In this document: positions 27,796 to 38,092 of the stretch, piece after piece | Layout: each line of letters starts with the position of its first letter | How positions within the stretch are numbered: position 1 is the stretch's first letter | Origin: Methylobacterium terrae | GTDB taxonomy: Bacteria; Pseudomonadota; Alphaproteobacteria; Rhizobiales; Beijerinckiaceae | Length of the DNA stretch: 64,000 nucleotides | NCBI RefSeq assembly: GCF_003173755.1 | Contig: NZ_CP029553.1 | Coordinates: 1,392,501-1,456,500 of the forward strand | Reading direction: 5' to 3' | The notes under the pieces: model-generated | Told to the model about the DNA's origin: nothing | Databases searched by the model: none | What the model saw: only the letters and a program-made list of their open reading frames with translations | Program-made: the position numbers and the translations under genes

Positions 27796-27831
27796 GAATC
27801 TCGTTTAGTTCTGCATCCAACAAGCTGCTCT

Positions 27832-30654
27832 TTACTGCCCCAATCTCTCCAATAACGCCGGCACGTGGACCTGGTCGGCCTTGTAGTTGCCGGTGAGCGC
27901 GTACATCACCAGGTTGACGCCGCCGCGGAACGCCATCTCGCGCTGGCGCGGATCGCCGCCGACGAGGGGATAGAGCGCCTCGCCCCGGCGGCCGATGGCC
28001 CAGGCCGAGGCGAGGTCGTTGCCCGTGATGACGATCGGCGAGACGCCGTCGCCGGCCCGGGCCGGCCGGCGCTCCGCCCCGTCGCCCGCCGGCGGCAGCG
28101 CCTCGACCCAGGTCTGGCCGGTGGCGTAGCGGCCCGGGAAGCCGTCGACGAGGTAGAACGCCTTGGTGAGCACGTGGTCGCGGGGGACCGGCTCGAGTTC
28201 CGGTACCTCGAGCGTCGCGAGCATGCGCTGAAGGTAGGCGGCTTCGGGCGTCGGCGGGCCGCCGGGGCGGGCGGTCATCGCGTCGCGGGTGTCGAAGATC
28301 ACCGTGCCGCCGTTCTTCATGAAGGCGTCGATGCGCCGGATCGCGTCCGGGCTCGGCAGCGGCCGGTTCGGGACGATCGGCCAGTAGATCAGGGGATAGA
28401 AGGCGAGTTCGTCCCGGGCCGGGTCGATGCCGGCGGGCTCGCCCGGTTCGAGCGCGGTGCGGCTCGCCAGCATCTGGGTCAGGCCGGCGAGGCCCGCCCG
28501 GCTGGTTTCGTCGACGGTCGCGTCGCCCGTCACCACGTAGGCGATGCGGGTGACGAGCGCCGATTCGATGCCGTTCGGCCGGTTGGCCGCCGGCTCCACC
28601 GCCCGCGCGGCGTCGGGTGCGGCACCCAGCACCAGGATCCCGAGGACGAGCGCCGCGGCGGCCGGCCGGCGGCGCAGGCGCGTCGCCATCCGCCCGAGGA
28701 AGCCGCCGAGCCACAGGCTCGCCAGTGTGTCGAGGGCGAGGCACAGCAGCGCCGCGAGGAAGAACGGTCCGCGCAGGTCGCGGGTGCGGGCTTCCTCCAG
28801 GCCGCCGAAGCGGGCGCCGGACAGGGCCGCGAGGTCGAGGGGCTTCAGGCGGTCCTCCACGGTGAGGGCGTTGACCGCGAGGCCGCCATCGACCGGGCCG
28901 TAATAGCCCGGCGGGTGCTCCGGCGTCGCCCGCTCGGTCCAGGTCGCGGGCACCGCCCGTGCGGTGGCCGGAGGGGATTTCAGGGCGCCGAACCCGTCGA
29001 GGGTCAGGCGCGGGGCGAGCACCGGCGGGGGTGTGCCCGCACCGGTGCCTGTCGTCGGCGGGGTGGTGCCGGCGAGCGCCACGACCCGGCGCAGCATGGT
29101 CACGAACAGGCCCGACAGCGGCAGGTTCGACCAGGTGGTGTCGGCGGTGACGTGGACCAGGACCACCATGCCCTCCCCGCGCTTCGCGGCGGTGACGATC
29201 GGGGTGCCGTCCTGCAGGGCGGCCCAGGTGCGCCGGGCGAGCTCGCCGTCCGGCTCGGCGAGGATCTGGCGCCGCACGCCGATATCGGCCGGCGGCGTCA
29301 GGCCCGCGAAGGGGCTCTCGGGCGCGAACGGCGCCAGCGTGCGCGGGCTGTCCCAGGACAGGGTGCCGCCGAGGTTGCGCCCGCCCCGGCGCAGGCGCAC
29401 CGGCACGAGGTCGTCGCTGCCGGCGGCGAGGCGCGGGCCGGCGAAGCGCAGGAGCAGCCCTCCCTTCTCGACGAAGGCCGAGACCCGCTCCTGGATCGCG
29501 GGGTCGAGGGCGCCGACATCGGCGAGGACCAGCACCGAGACCTGCGAATCGAGCATCTGGCCGATCGACTCGGCGACGCCGCGCCCGGCCCGTGGCTCCT
29601 GCACGTCGGCGAAGGGGGTGAGCGCGCGGGAGAGGTAGTAGGTCGGCGAGAGCAGGGGCTGGGCCTGGTCGGCCGTGCCGCCGAAGACGAGGCCGACCCG
29701 GCGGCGGCGGCCGCGCTCGTCGGCGAGCACCACGGCGCCGGCCGAATGCTCGCCCGCGACCTCGAACCGGGCGATGGTGTTGCGCAGCTCCATCGGCAGG
29801 TCGAAGCGCACCGCGGTCGCGGTCGCGTCGCCCGCGAAGGCGAAGTTCGTCTCGGCGAGCGGCAGGCCCTTGGCGTCGAGGGCCCGGACCGTGCCGGCAT
29901 CGCGGCCGTTGGCGGCGGCCCGCACCACGCTGACGCCGAGCTGTCCGCCCGAGGCGTCGGGGCCGGCGAGCGCCAGGGCCGGCGGGCGCTCGGCCTTGAG
30001 CACGGTGACGTCGGCACGGCCGCGCGCGGCCGCGGCGGCGAGGCCCGCCGGGAAGGCGTCGCCCTCCGGCCCGGCGACGCCGTCGCTGACCCAGACCGCG
30101 GCGCTTCCGGGATTCCGCTCAAGGAAGGCCGCGAGCGCCGGCAGCTGCGCCGACCGGTCGGCGAGGTGCGGCAGCGGCTCGATGGCGCGCAGGCGCTCCA
30201 GGGCCGGGCCCGGACCGGTGGCCTCGAGGCCCGCCGGGGTCGAGGCGGTCGCCATGAGCGCCACCGGCCGTCCGGCCCTGGCCGCCGCCTCGACCTCGGC
30301 GGTGGCGACGCGGACCCGGTCGCGCCAGTCCTGCGCGGCGGTGAATCCGTTGTCGAGGACGAGGACGAGGGGGGTGCGCCCGTCGCCCGCCGCCTGCGGG
30401 GTCGGGTTCCAGACCGGCCCCGACACCGCCAGGATCAGGCAGGCGGCGGCGAGCAGGCGGAGCGCGAGCAGCCAGGGCGGGGTGCGGGCCGGCGTCTCGC
30501 GCTCCGGCAGGAGGTCGGCGAGGATGCGCAGGGGCGGGAAGTCGATCCGGCGCGGCCGCGGCGGCGTCACCCGCAGGAGGTACCACAGCGCCGGCAGGGC
30601 GATCAGCGCCGCGAGGGCGGCGGGGGCGGCGAAGCTGAGGGGCAGTCCGAACAT
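27832..30654 (-). CDS. BatA/DUF4159 membrane protein
   Basis: The 940-residue protein starts with a double-transmembrane BatA-type N-terminus (FAAPAALAALIALPALWYLL, then LLALRLLAAACLILAVSGP). A long extracytoplasmic region follows, with a VWA-like fold (VLVLDNGFTAAQ; AAVWVSDGVAG). A further membrane helix lies near residue 630. The C-terminal DUF4159 domain (about 695-935) includes FYPLIYWPIVPNRPLP and KNGGTVIFDTRDA. It belongs to the MoxR-DUF58-DUF4159 set found across Alphaproteobacteria. Its biochemical role is unknown; the set is thought to act in envelope stress or protein maturation. It starts 11 bp after the DUF58 stop. Confidence 0.8.
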   Translation of the reverse strand: MFGLPLSFAAPAALAALIALPALWYLLRVTPPRPRRIDFPPLRILADLLPERETPARTPPWLLALRLLAAACLILAVSGPVWNPTPQAAGDGRTPLVLVLDNGFTAAQDWRDRVRVATAEVEAAARAGRPVALMATASTPAGLEATGPGPALERLRAIEPLPHLADRSAQLPALAAFLERNPGSAAVWVSDGVAGPEGDAFPAGLAAAAARGRADVTVLKAERPPALALAGPDASGGQLGVSVVRAAANGRDAGTVRALDAKGLPLAETNFAFAGDATATAVRFDLPMELRNTIARFEVAGEHSAGAVVLADERGRRRRVGLVFGGTADQAQPLLSPTYYLSRALTPFADVQEPRAGRGVAESIGQMLDSQVSVLVLADVGALDPAIQERVSAFVEKGGLLLRFAGPRLAAGSDDLVPVRLRRGGRNLGGTLSWDSPRTLAPFAPESPFAGLTPPADIGVRRQILAEPDGELARRTWAALQDGTPIVTAAKRGEGMVVLVHVTADTTWSNLPLSGLFVTMLRRVVALAGTTPPTTGTGAGTPPPVLAPRLTLDGFGALKSPPATARAVPATWTERATPEHPPGYYGPVDGGLAVNALTVEDRLKPLDLAALSGARFGGLEEARTRDLRGPFFLAALLCLALDTLASLWLGGFLGRMATRLRRRPAAAALVLGILVLGAAPDAARAVEPAANRPNGIESALVTRIAYVVTGDATVDETSRAGLAGLTQMLASRTALEPGEPAGIDPARDELAFYPLIYWPIVPNRPLPSPDAIRRIDAFMKNGGTVIFDTRDAMTARPGGPPTPEAAYLQRMLATLEVPELEPVPRDHVLTKAFYLVDGFPGRYATGQTWVEALPPAGDGAERRPARAGDGVSPIVITGNDLASAWAIGRRGEALYPLVGGDPRQREMAFRGGVNLVMYALTGNYKADQVHVPALLERLGQ

Positions 30655-30665
30655 CGAAGGCGTCC

Positions 30666-31580
30666 TCAGCCCGCGCTGCGGGCGGCGGCGACCAGGGTGA
30701 CGAGGCGCAACGCCGCCTCGCTCGCCGGACGGTCGGTGCGGTGCAGCGTCAGCGTCCAGCCCTGCGCGCGGGCGATCTCCGCCAACGCGTCGCGATGGGC
30801 GCGGATCCGGCGCCGATAGGCCTCGCCCCAGGCCGCCGCGTCGCCGACGCGGAGCGACAGGCCGGCCTCGAGGTCGTGCAGCTCGGCCTGGCCGGAGAAC
30901 GGAAAGCTCTCTTCGACCGGATCGACCACCATGACGAGGTGGCCGCGGCTGCCCGCCGCTGCGATCGCGGCGACCGAGGCCCGCACCTGCTCAGGGGGAG
31001 AGAGGAAGTCGCCGATCAGCACCACCTCGTCGAAGCGCCCGACGGGCGCGCGGGGCGGCAGGTCCTCGTCGAGGCCCGACGCGTCGGCGACCAGCGTCTC
31101 GGCCATCCGCTCGACGATGGTGCGGGTGGCCTGGGGCCGCGACAGGCCCAGCAACCCGACCCGCTCGCCGGCCTCCACGAAGGTGTCGCCGAGCGCGAGC
31201 GCCAGCACCAGGGCGCGCTCGATCTTCGGCGCCTGGGCGAGGTCGGAGCCGAAGCCCATCGAGGCGGAACGGTCGATCCAGAGCCAGACCGTGTGGGCCG
31301 CCTCCCACTCGCGCTCGCGGACGTAGAGCCGGTCGTCCCGACCCGAGCGGCGCCAGTCGATCCGGCTCGCCGCCTCGCCGGCGACGAAGGGGCGGAACTG
31401 CCAGAAGCTCTCGCCCGGCCCGGCCCGGCGGCGGCCATGCAGGCCGTGCGCCAGGGTGGCGGCGACCCGGCGGGCCTCCAGGATCAGGCGCGGCATCCGC
31501 TCGGCGAGCGAGAGCGCGGTCTCGGTCTCCCGCCGGCCGGGGGCGCGGAGGCCTGCGTCGAGGACGCGGGTCGAGGCCAC
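30666..31580 (-). CDS. DUF58 domain protein
   Basis: The 304-residue cytosolic protein has the DUF58 signature: FRPFVAGEAASRIDWRRSGR near residue 65, then a VWA-like core with LWIDRSASMGFG (MIDAS-like DxSxS, about residue 105). DUF58 proteins are usual partners of MoxR ATPases. A GTG start (VASTRVLD) lies 4 bp after the moxR-like stop, so the two are tightly coupled. The N-terminal membrane segments of longer DUF58 homologues are absent. Function in this organism is unknown. Confidence 0.85.
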   Translation of the reverse strand: MASTRVLDAGLRAPGRRETETALSLAERMPRLILEARRVAATLAHGLHGRRRAGPGESFWQFRPFVAGEAASRIDWRRSGRDDRLYVREREWEAAHTVWLWIDRSASMGFGSDLAQAPKIERALVLALALGDTFVEAGERVGLLGLSRPQATRTIVERMAETLVADASGLDEDLPPRAPVGRFDEVVLIGDFLSPPEQVRASVAAIAAAGSRGHLVMVVDPVEESFPFSGQAELHDLEAGLSLRVGDAAAWGEAYRRRIRAHRDALAEIARAQGWTLTLHRTDRPASEAALRLVTLVAAARSAG

Positions 31581-31584
31581 CGGG

Positions 31585-32592
<1,008 letters not shown>

Positions 32593-32893
32593 GCGGTGTC
32601 CTCGTCCTCGTCCGGGGCGCCAGGTCCGGGGTTCCACGAGCGCCGTCCGGGAACCGCGAGTGTGGATCCCTTCCGCACCGCAAGGCAAGGTCGGCGCGAC
32701 GACGCAGGGCGGCGGGGCCGAGGCGGCGGGACCGAGGCGGATTGCGCGCGGCGTACGCCTCATCCTCCGCGCTCCGCAGACATGGAGGCGTTCATGAAGG
32801 GAAGCGCACGGGTTCTCCCCTCTGCCCGCCCGCGGGGAGAGGAGGAAACCGTGCCTCCTCGTCGCGCAGGATTGATCGACGGATGGACGCGCC
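32593..32893. other. 301-bp gap between the MoxR operon and the esterase gene
   Basis: No gene is seen. The left part should contain the promoter of the MoxR operon, but no clear -35/-10 pair stands out. The right part contains the hairpin at 32806-32854 described separately. Nothing else notable is present. Confidence 0.6.
32806..32854 (-). terminator. Long imperfect hairpin downstream of the tannase-like gene
   Basis: GCACGG-G-TT and CTCCCC on the left pair with GGGGAG and AA-ACCGTGC on the right, forming an interrupted stem of roughly 18-20 bp. It lies about 40 bp past the stop of the tannase-like gene. The CTCCCC/GGGGAG centre resembles the inner hairpin of the large inverted-repeat family, so it could also be a fragment of that repeat. 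Confidence 0.45.
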
Positions 32894-34576
32894 TCACGGC
32901 TCCCGGCAGGTGAAGCTCTCGGCCTTGTCCGCCTCGCCGCCCTGGTAGCGCGCCTCCTGCGGGAACGGGCAGAGCGGCCGCGTGCGGCCCGGGAAGGCGG
33001 TGCCGCGGGCGATGAGCCGGTCGGGCGCCTCGCCGCGCTCGACCCAGCCCTCGATCGCGGCGAGCGGGTCGAAGTCGTCGAGGGCGGGACCGCCGCCGCA
33101 ATGGGTCATGCCGGGCACCAGGAACAGGCGCGCCCGCTCCGAGAGGGCCGCCGCGCCGCCGTTGTGGCGGGCGAGGTCCCGCCAGTGCTCGACGAGGTCG
33201 CGGGCGGAGAAGACCGGATCGGCGACGCCCTGGTACACGAGCAGCCGACCGCCGCGGGCGGCGAAGGTCGACAGGAAGGTGCCGGTCGGGTCGTTGATCG
33301 CGGCGGTCTCGGCGGTGCGCGGGGTGTCGCGGTCGAAATCGAAGCGCAGCGCGTCGAAGCCCGGATCCGGCGGGGTGAGGAAGTAGTTCGCGATCGCCGC
33401 CGGCCCGAGCGTCGCGTTGCGGGCGTTCGGCGTCGCGGTCCTCGAGGTGCCGAGCTTCCAGGCCCGCCAGCCCGGCGCGGCGAGGCCCGGATCCCAGGGC
33501 CAGGAGGCGTAGATCGGGGTTCCTTGCGAATCCCGGGCGCCGCCGAAGGCCCGCCGCAGCGCCTCGACCTGACGGTCGGCGAGGCAGGTCGCGGTCTTGT
33601 CGCCCGGGCAGGCGAGGCTCGCGGGATCGAACCGGCAGGAGGAGACCGCCTCGACCGCGCCGTCGGCGAGCCCGTCGGCGGCGTCGCAGGTCTTGAGCAC
33701 CGCATCGGCGACGAGGCCGAGGTCCGCCTCGCTGAAGGCCTCGGCGAGGATCGGCTTGCCTTCCGGATCGTTCGGCGCGGCGTCGAGGAAGGCCCTGGTG
33801 TCCCAGATCTGGCCGAGCGCCGCCCGGGTGAGCCGGAAGGCCGGGGCGCCGGCGACGATGCCGTCGAAGGCGGTGGGGTAGCGCGTCGCCGCCATCAGGG
33901 CGGAGCGGCCGCCGTTGGAGCAGCCCATGAAGTAGGCCTTCGCCGGGGCGCGGCCGTAGCGGGCCGCGATGAGCGCCCTCGCCTCCCGCGCGACGGTGCC
34001 GATCGCCCCGTAGGCGAAGTCGATCCGGGCCTGCTGGTCGAGGCCGAAGGCGGCGTCGGCATTGTCGCGGCCGCGATGGCCGGAATCCGTCGAGGCGACG
34101 GCGTAGCCCCGCAGCAGGGCCGGCGGCGCCGTCGCCCCCGAGACCGGGATCGCGCCGAGCGCCTCGCCGACCACGCCGTCGAGCCCGCCCCCGCCCTGGA
34201 ACAGGAAGCGGCCGTTCCACGCCTCCGGCAGGCGCAGCTGGAAGCCGGTGCCGTAAGCCACGCCCCCCGCTCCGACCCGCGGGTCGATCGTGCCCTCGAC
34301 GAGGCAGTGGGCCGGCAGCGCCGCCCTCGCGCGGGCGGCCCCGGTGAGCGCGGCGCGGCCCGGATTGTCGGCCGGCAGGGTGCCGGCGGGCACCGCCTCG
34401 GCCCGGGCGATGCGCAGGTCCGGCCGGGCGAGCCGGGTGAGGTCGCCGCAGGCGAGCGCGTCGGCGAGGGCGGGGTGGGCGAGCGCCGTCAAGAGGAGGC
34501 CGGCGAGAGTCAGGGCGGCCGGCAGGACGCGCCCTGCCCTTCCCGTCTCGATCCTTCGGGTCGTGCCGCGCATCAT
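32894..34576 (-). CDS. Secreted tannase/feruloyl-esterase family hydrolase
   Basis: The 560-residue protein has an N-terminal signal peptide (RVLPAALTLAGLLLTALAHPALA) and a tannase/feruloyl-esterase alpha/beta-hydrolase domain. Visible motifs are the nucleophile GCSNGGRSALM (about residue 218), a late catalytic Asp region (DPVFSARDLVEHW) and the His in VPGMTHCGGGPALDDFDP (about 492). Paired cysteines (SCRFD, ACPGD, TCLADR) fit extracytoplasmic disulfides. Family members release ferulic or gallic acid or hydrolyse related esters such as MHET; the substrate cannot be chosen here. The gene is divergent from a DUF3237 gene; shared function is possible but unproven. Confidence 0.85.
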   Translation of the reverse strand: MMRGTTRRIETGRAGRVLPAALTLAGLLLTALAHPALADALACGDLTRLARPDLRIARAEAVPAGTLPADNPGRAALTGAARARAALPAHCLVEGTIDPRVGAGGVAYGTGFQLRLPEAWNGRFLFQGGGGLDGVVGEALGAIPVSGATAPPALLRGYAVASTDSGHRGRDNADAAFGLDQQARIDFAYGAIGTVAREARALIAARYGRAPAKAYFMGCSNGGRSALMAATRYPTAFDGIVAGAPAFRLTRAALGQIWDTRAFLDAAPNDPEGKPILAEAFSEADLGLVADAVLKTCDAADGLADGAVEAVSSCRFDPASLACPGDKTATCLADRQVEALRRAFGGARDSQGTPIYASWPWDPGLAAPGWRAWKLGTSRTATPNARNATLGPAAIANYFLTPPDPGFDALRFDFDRDTPRTAETAAINDPTGTFLSTFAARGGRLLVYQGVADPVFSARDLVEHWRDLARHNGGAAALSERARLFLVPGMTHCGGGPALDDFDPLAAIEGWVERGEAPDRLIARGTAFPGRTRPLCPFPQEARYQGGEADKAESFTCREP

Positions 34577-34748
34577 GATGGCCCCTCCCCCAGGGTTTCC
34601 CCGCCACTCGGCACCGACCGGCGCGGCCCGTCAAGCGACGGGAGGGGATTCGACCTGCGGAACGCTGCGGCAGTGCGTCCTCTCCCCTGTCGCCGCGTCT
34701 CGCCCAGACGCATGATCGCCCGAAGCCCGCAGACAAGGGAGGATTCCG

Positions 34749-35300
34749 ATGACCGACCGCGACGCCCCGCCCGCCACCCGCCGCGCCCTGCTCCTCGCCG
34801 GCGCCGGCCTCGCCCTCGCGGGGCCGGCCCTCGCCGAGGAGGCGCGCACTCCCCTCGCCGACGTGCCGATGGTGTCGCCGCGGACCGAGTTCGTCTACGA
34901 GGCGGTGGTCGAGATCGCCCCGCTGGTGTCGCTGGGCGATTCGCCGCTCGGCGAGCGCCGCATCGTGCCGATCACCGGCGGGCGCTTCCAGGGTCCGCGG
35001 CTCGGCGGCACGGTCCTGCCCGGCGGCGCCGACCGGCAGCTCGTGCGCAAGGACGGCGTCCGGCGCCTCGACGCCCTCTACGAGATGAGGACCGACGACG
35101 GGGTAATCCTGACCGTGCGCAACCAGGTGCTGATCGATCCCGGACGCGACGGCGCGCCGGATTACCGCTTCTCGACGATCGACGTCACGGCGCCCGAGGG
35201 TCCGCACGCCTGGCTCAACCGGCTGGTCCTCGTCGGCACCCTCGCGAGCCTGCGGCCGTCCCGCGACGCGGTGCTGGTGCGGGCGTTCCGGCTGGCATGA
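34749..35300 (+). CDS. DUF3237 protein with Tat-like leader
   Basis: The 183-residue protein has an N-terminal RRALLLAGAGLALAGPALA segment, resembling a Tat or Sec signal peptide. The DUF3237 domain follows (about 40-183), with FVYEAVVEIAPLVSLGDSPLGERR and ITGGRFQGPRLGGTVLPGGADRQ in pieces. DUF3237 proteins form small beta barrels of unknown function. They often occur next to aromatic or esterase catabolic genes. Here it is divergent from the tannase-like esterase, across 172 bp. A GGGAGG site precedes the start. Confidence 0.8.
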   Translation: MTDRDAPPATRRALLLAGAGLALAGPALAEEARTPLADVPMVSPRTEFVYEAVVEIAPLVSLGDSPLGERRIVPITGGRFQGPRLGGTVLPGGADRQLVRKDGVRRLDALYEMRTDDGVILTVRNQVLIDPGRDGAPDYRFSTIDVTAPEGPHAWLNRLVLVGTLASLRPSRDAVLVRAFRLA

Positions 35301-35340
35301 CGTGTGGTACGATCAACCCGGACAATCGGGAGCGCCCGCC

Positions 35341-35910
35341 ATGCGCGCCGCCGAGACACGCGACCCTCCGATGAGCCTCGACGGCTTCCTGGCCTTCCTG
35401 GAGGGCAGGCCGAGGTGGGAGCGTTGGGAACTGGATGACGGGGTGCCGCTGACGGGCCCGCAGCCGACGCGGCGGCACGACTGGATTCAGGTCAATATCC
35501 TGGAAGCGTTGCGGCAGCACCGCCGCCGTCATACCAGTCCCTGGCGCCCCTCCGGCCCGAGCCAGGTTCCGGTGCCGGGCGCAGCGCGAACCGTGGCGCC
35601 TGACATCCTCGTGGCGATCGACGACGGCCACCACGACCTCTGCATCACGCCCGCACCGCTCGTGGTGTTCGAGGTTCTCTCGCCCAGCGACAGGCCCCGG
35701 CGCCAGGCGTCCAAGCTGGCGGCCTACGCCGCCGTCCCGTCGATCCAGAGCGTCGTGCTGGTGCGCCAGGACCGGCAATCGGTGACGGTGCATCGCCGGA
35801 ACGCCGAAGGTGGCCTCTCCGCCTTCGTCTGCACCGAGACGGTCGGTCTGCCGGAGATCGGCATCACGCTGGCGTTCGGGACGATCTACGACGACATGCC
35901 ACTTCTATAG
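35341..35910 (+). CDS. Uma2-family (DUF820) putative restriction-endonuclease-fold protein
   Basis: The 189-residue protein has the Uma2/DUF820 pattern: FLEGRPRWERWELDDGVPL at the N-terminus and VAPDILVAID with a candidate catalytic Asp. VVFEVLSPSDRPRRQASKL carries the Glu and Lys of a PD-(D/E)XK site. The ATG at 35341, preceded by GGGAG, is preferred over the frame's upstream extension. Uma2 proteins are abundant in cyanobacteria and scattered elsewhere; no biological role is established. No methyltransferase is adjacent, so it is not part of a visible restriction system. Confidence 0.85.
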   Translation: MRAAETRDPPMSLDGFLAFLEGRPRWERWELDDGVPLTGPQPTRRHDWIQVNILEALRQHRRRHTSPWRPSGPSQVPVPGAARTVAPDILVAIDDGHHDLCITPAPLVVFEVLSPSDRPRRQASKLAAYAAVPSIQSVVLVRQDRQSVTVHRRNAEGGLSAFVCTETVGLPEIGITLAFGTIYDDMPLL

Positions 35911-36013
35911 AGTGGAATGCCGGTCACGGTTCGACGAGGACCGCGAGCCGTCGCGCCGATCGTACCAGCCGCGGGCCGATGGTCGCGCGTCGGGCATGCG
36001 AGGTGGCACCGCC

Positions 36014-37123
36014 TCACCCCAGCTCGGCCACCAGAAACTCCCGCACCGCCCCCGCCTCGATCCCGGGCGCGATAAAGCTCTTCCCGATCCCGCGGGCCAG
36101 GATGAAGGTGAGCGCGCCGTCGCGGACCTTCTTGTCCTGGCGCATGGCGTCGAGGAGCTGGTCGGCGGTCCCGCAGCCGCCCGGCACCTGGGCGAGCGTC
36201 GTCGGCAGGCCGGCGAGCGCCAGGTGGTTGGCGACGCGGCCGGCATCCTGGCCCGGGCACAGGCCGAGCCGGGCCGAGAACCGGAAGGCGAGGCAGAGGC
36301 CGATCGCCACCGCCTCGCCGTGGACGAGGCGGGCGGACTGGTAGCCGGTCAGGCGCTCGAGGGCGTGCGCGAAGGTGTGGCCGAGGTTGAGCAGCGCCCG
36401 CTCGCCGTCCTCGCGCTCGTCGCGCACCACGACGCCGGCCTTGGCGCGGCAGCAGGCCGCCACGGCGGATTCGCGGGCCGGCCCGCCGGCGTAGATCTCG
36501 GCGAGGTTGGCCTCGCACCAGGCGAAGAAGTCGGGGTCGTCGATCAGCCCGTACTTCGCCACCTCGGCGTAGCCGGCGCGCATCTCGCGCAGGGACAGCG
36601 TGTCGAGGGAGGCGGTGTCGGCGATGACCAGGCTCGGCTGGTGGAAGGCACCGACGAGGTTCTTGCCGTGGGGAGAGTTGATGCCGGTCTTGCCGCCGAC
36701 CGAGGAATCCACCTGGGCGAGCAGCGTGGTCGGTGCCTGGACGAATCGCACGCCGCGGCGGAGCGAGGCGGCGGCGAAGCCCGCCAGGTCCCCGACGACG
36801 CCGCCGCCGAGCGCGAGCACGAGGTCGCCGCGCTCGATCCGGTGGGCGATCAGCCCGTCGCAGACCTGGGCGAAGCCCGCGTAGCTCTTCGAGGCCTCCC
36901 CCGGCGCCACCGCGATCAGCCCGGTGCGCAGGCCCGCCCGCGCCAGCGAGGCAAGGACGGCCTCGCCGTACTCCGCCGCCACGGTCTCGTCGCTCACCAC
37001 GCCGACGGCCCGGGCCTCGAGCGCCGCGACCCGGGGGCCGATCTCGGCGAGCAATCCCCGTCCGACCAGGATGTCGTAGGCCCGGCCGCCGTCGAGGGGC
37101 ACGTGAACGGTCTGGGTCTGCAC
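36014..37123 (-). CDS. aroB: 3-dehydroquinate synthase
   Basis: This 369-residue NAD- and metal-dependent enzyme converts DAHP to 3-dehydroquinate in the shikimate pathway. Motifs include LALGGGVVGDLAGFAAA (about residue 103), QVDSSVGGKTGINSP, and the metal His in LLNLGHTFAHALE (about residue 256). RDEREDGERALL, between the last two, is also conserved. There is no ATG at the domain start; a GTG at 37123 (VQTQTVHV) is chosen, and a second GTG three codons upstream is possible. It follows aroK by 43 bp on the same strand; aroK-aroB order is the common bacterial arrangement. Confidence 0.95.
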   Translation of the reverse strand: MQTQTVHVPLDGGRAYDILVGRGLLAEIGPRVAALEARAVGVVSDETVAAEYGEAVLASLARAGLRTGLIAVAPGEASKSYAGFAQVCDGLIAHRIERGDLVLALGGGVVGDLAGFAAASLRRGVRFVQAPTTLLAQVDSSVGGKTGINSPHGKNLVGAFHQPSLVIADTASLDTLSLREMRAGYAEVAKYGLIDDPDFFAWCEANLAEIYAGGPARESAVAACCRAKAGVVVRDEREDGERALLNLGHTFAHALERLTGYQSARLVHGEAVAIGLCLAFRFSARLGLCPGQDAGRVANHLALAGLPTTLAQVPGGCGTADQLLDAMRQDKKVRDGALTFILARGIGKSFIAPGIEAGAVREFLVAELG

Positions 37124-37166
37124 GGGTCTCACATCCGATCGTGGGGCGCTGCTCGATGGGGGTCGG

Positions 37167-37844
37167 CTACTGCGCGGCGAAGCCCTGGCTGGCGAGTTCC
37201 GGCGCACCGGATTCCGGCCCCTCGCCCGGCACCTCGCCGGACAGGCTTCCCGGCAGGTCGCCCGCCGGAGAGCCCGCCATGTAGGCGTCGAGGGCTTCCA
37301 GCACGTCCTGCACCACCCGGTCGTGGGAGACGTCGCGCGACAGCACCATCACGTCGGCCCCGCCGTAGACGGGGTAGCGCACGTCCATCAGCCGGCGCAT
37401 CGTCCCCTCGGGATCCTCGTTCTGGAGCAGCGGCCGGCCGGGGCGCTTGCGCACCCGGCGCATTAGCACGTCAAGATCGGCCTTGAGCCAGACCGAGACG
37501 CCGGCCTCGGCGATGCGGGCCTGGGTCTCGGGCCGCATGAAGGCGCCGCCGCCGGTGGCGAGCACCATCGGGCCCTCGCGCAGGAGGCGGGTGATCACCC
37601 GCTCCTCGCCGTCGCGAAAGCTCGGCTCGCCGTAGATGGCGAAGATGTCCGGGATGGTCAGGCCGGCCGCCGCCTCGATCTCGTGGTCGGCATCCTTGAA
37701 GATCAGGCCGAGGCGTCCCGCCAGGCGCTTGCCGACGGTGCTCTTGCCCGCGCCCATGAGCCCGACCAGCACGATCGAGCGCAGGCCGAGGCCCCGGCGC
37801 ACGCGCGCCTCGATCGACTGTTCATGAGGGGGACGCTGGTTCAT
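37167..37844 (-). CDS. aroK: Shikimate kinase
   Basis: The 225-residue kinase phosphorylates shikimate at the 3-OH. The P-loop is LVGLMGAGKSTVGKRLAGRL (residues 27-46). The substrate-binding DADHEIEAAAG (about 52) and LATGGGAFMRPE (about 96) and the lid RKRPGRPLL (about 132) are intact. The kinase fold ends near residue 190. The remaining 35 residues are a Gly/Pro/Glu-rich tail that is not part of the fold and is probably disordered. It is the first gene of the aroK-aroB pair. Confidence 0.95.
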   Translation of the reverse strand: MNQRPPHEQSIEARVRRGLGLRSIVLVGLMGAGKSTVGKRLAGRLGLIFKDADHEIEAAAGLTIPDIFAIYGEPSFRDGEERVITRLLREGPMVLATGGGAFMRPETQARIAEAGVSVWLKADLDVLMRRVRKRPGRPLLQNEDPEGTMRRLMDVRYPVYGGADVMVLSRDVSHDRVVQDVLEALDAYMAGSPAGDLPGSLSGEVPGEGPESGAPELASQGFAAQ

Positions 37845-38092
37845 GCGGCGTTCTTTAGCCTGTTTTTCGCGCAGGGCGAAACGGCGGATGCGGGGAAATC
37901 CCGCACCGTTCGCCGACAGGTTTCGTCACCGCCCGCCTCGGCGCCCGCGCAACAGCCTCCCGCATTCCGCGGGCGCCGCCGCGGCCGGCCTTGCCTCGCG
38001 GGGCAACCCGTGGTCGAACCGACGGCCAAGGTGGCCGGCGCGAGGGCGTCCGCGCCGCTCGTTGTCACGCGTAGTCCCGGGGCCCCTCCGAC

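Noticed and set aside
35341..35910. Restriction-modification system at the Uma2 gene
   Set aside because: No methyltransferase or specificity gene is adjacent; Uma2 proteins occur alone widely.
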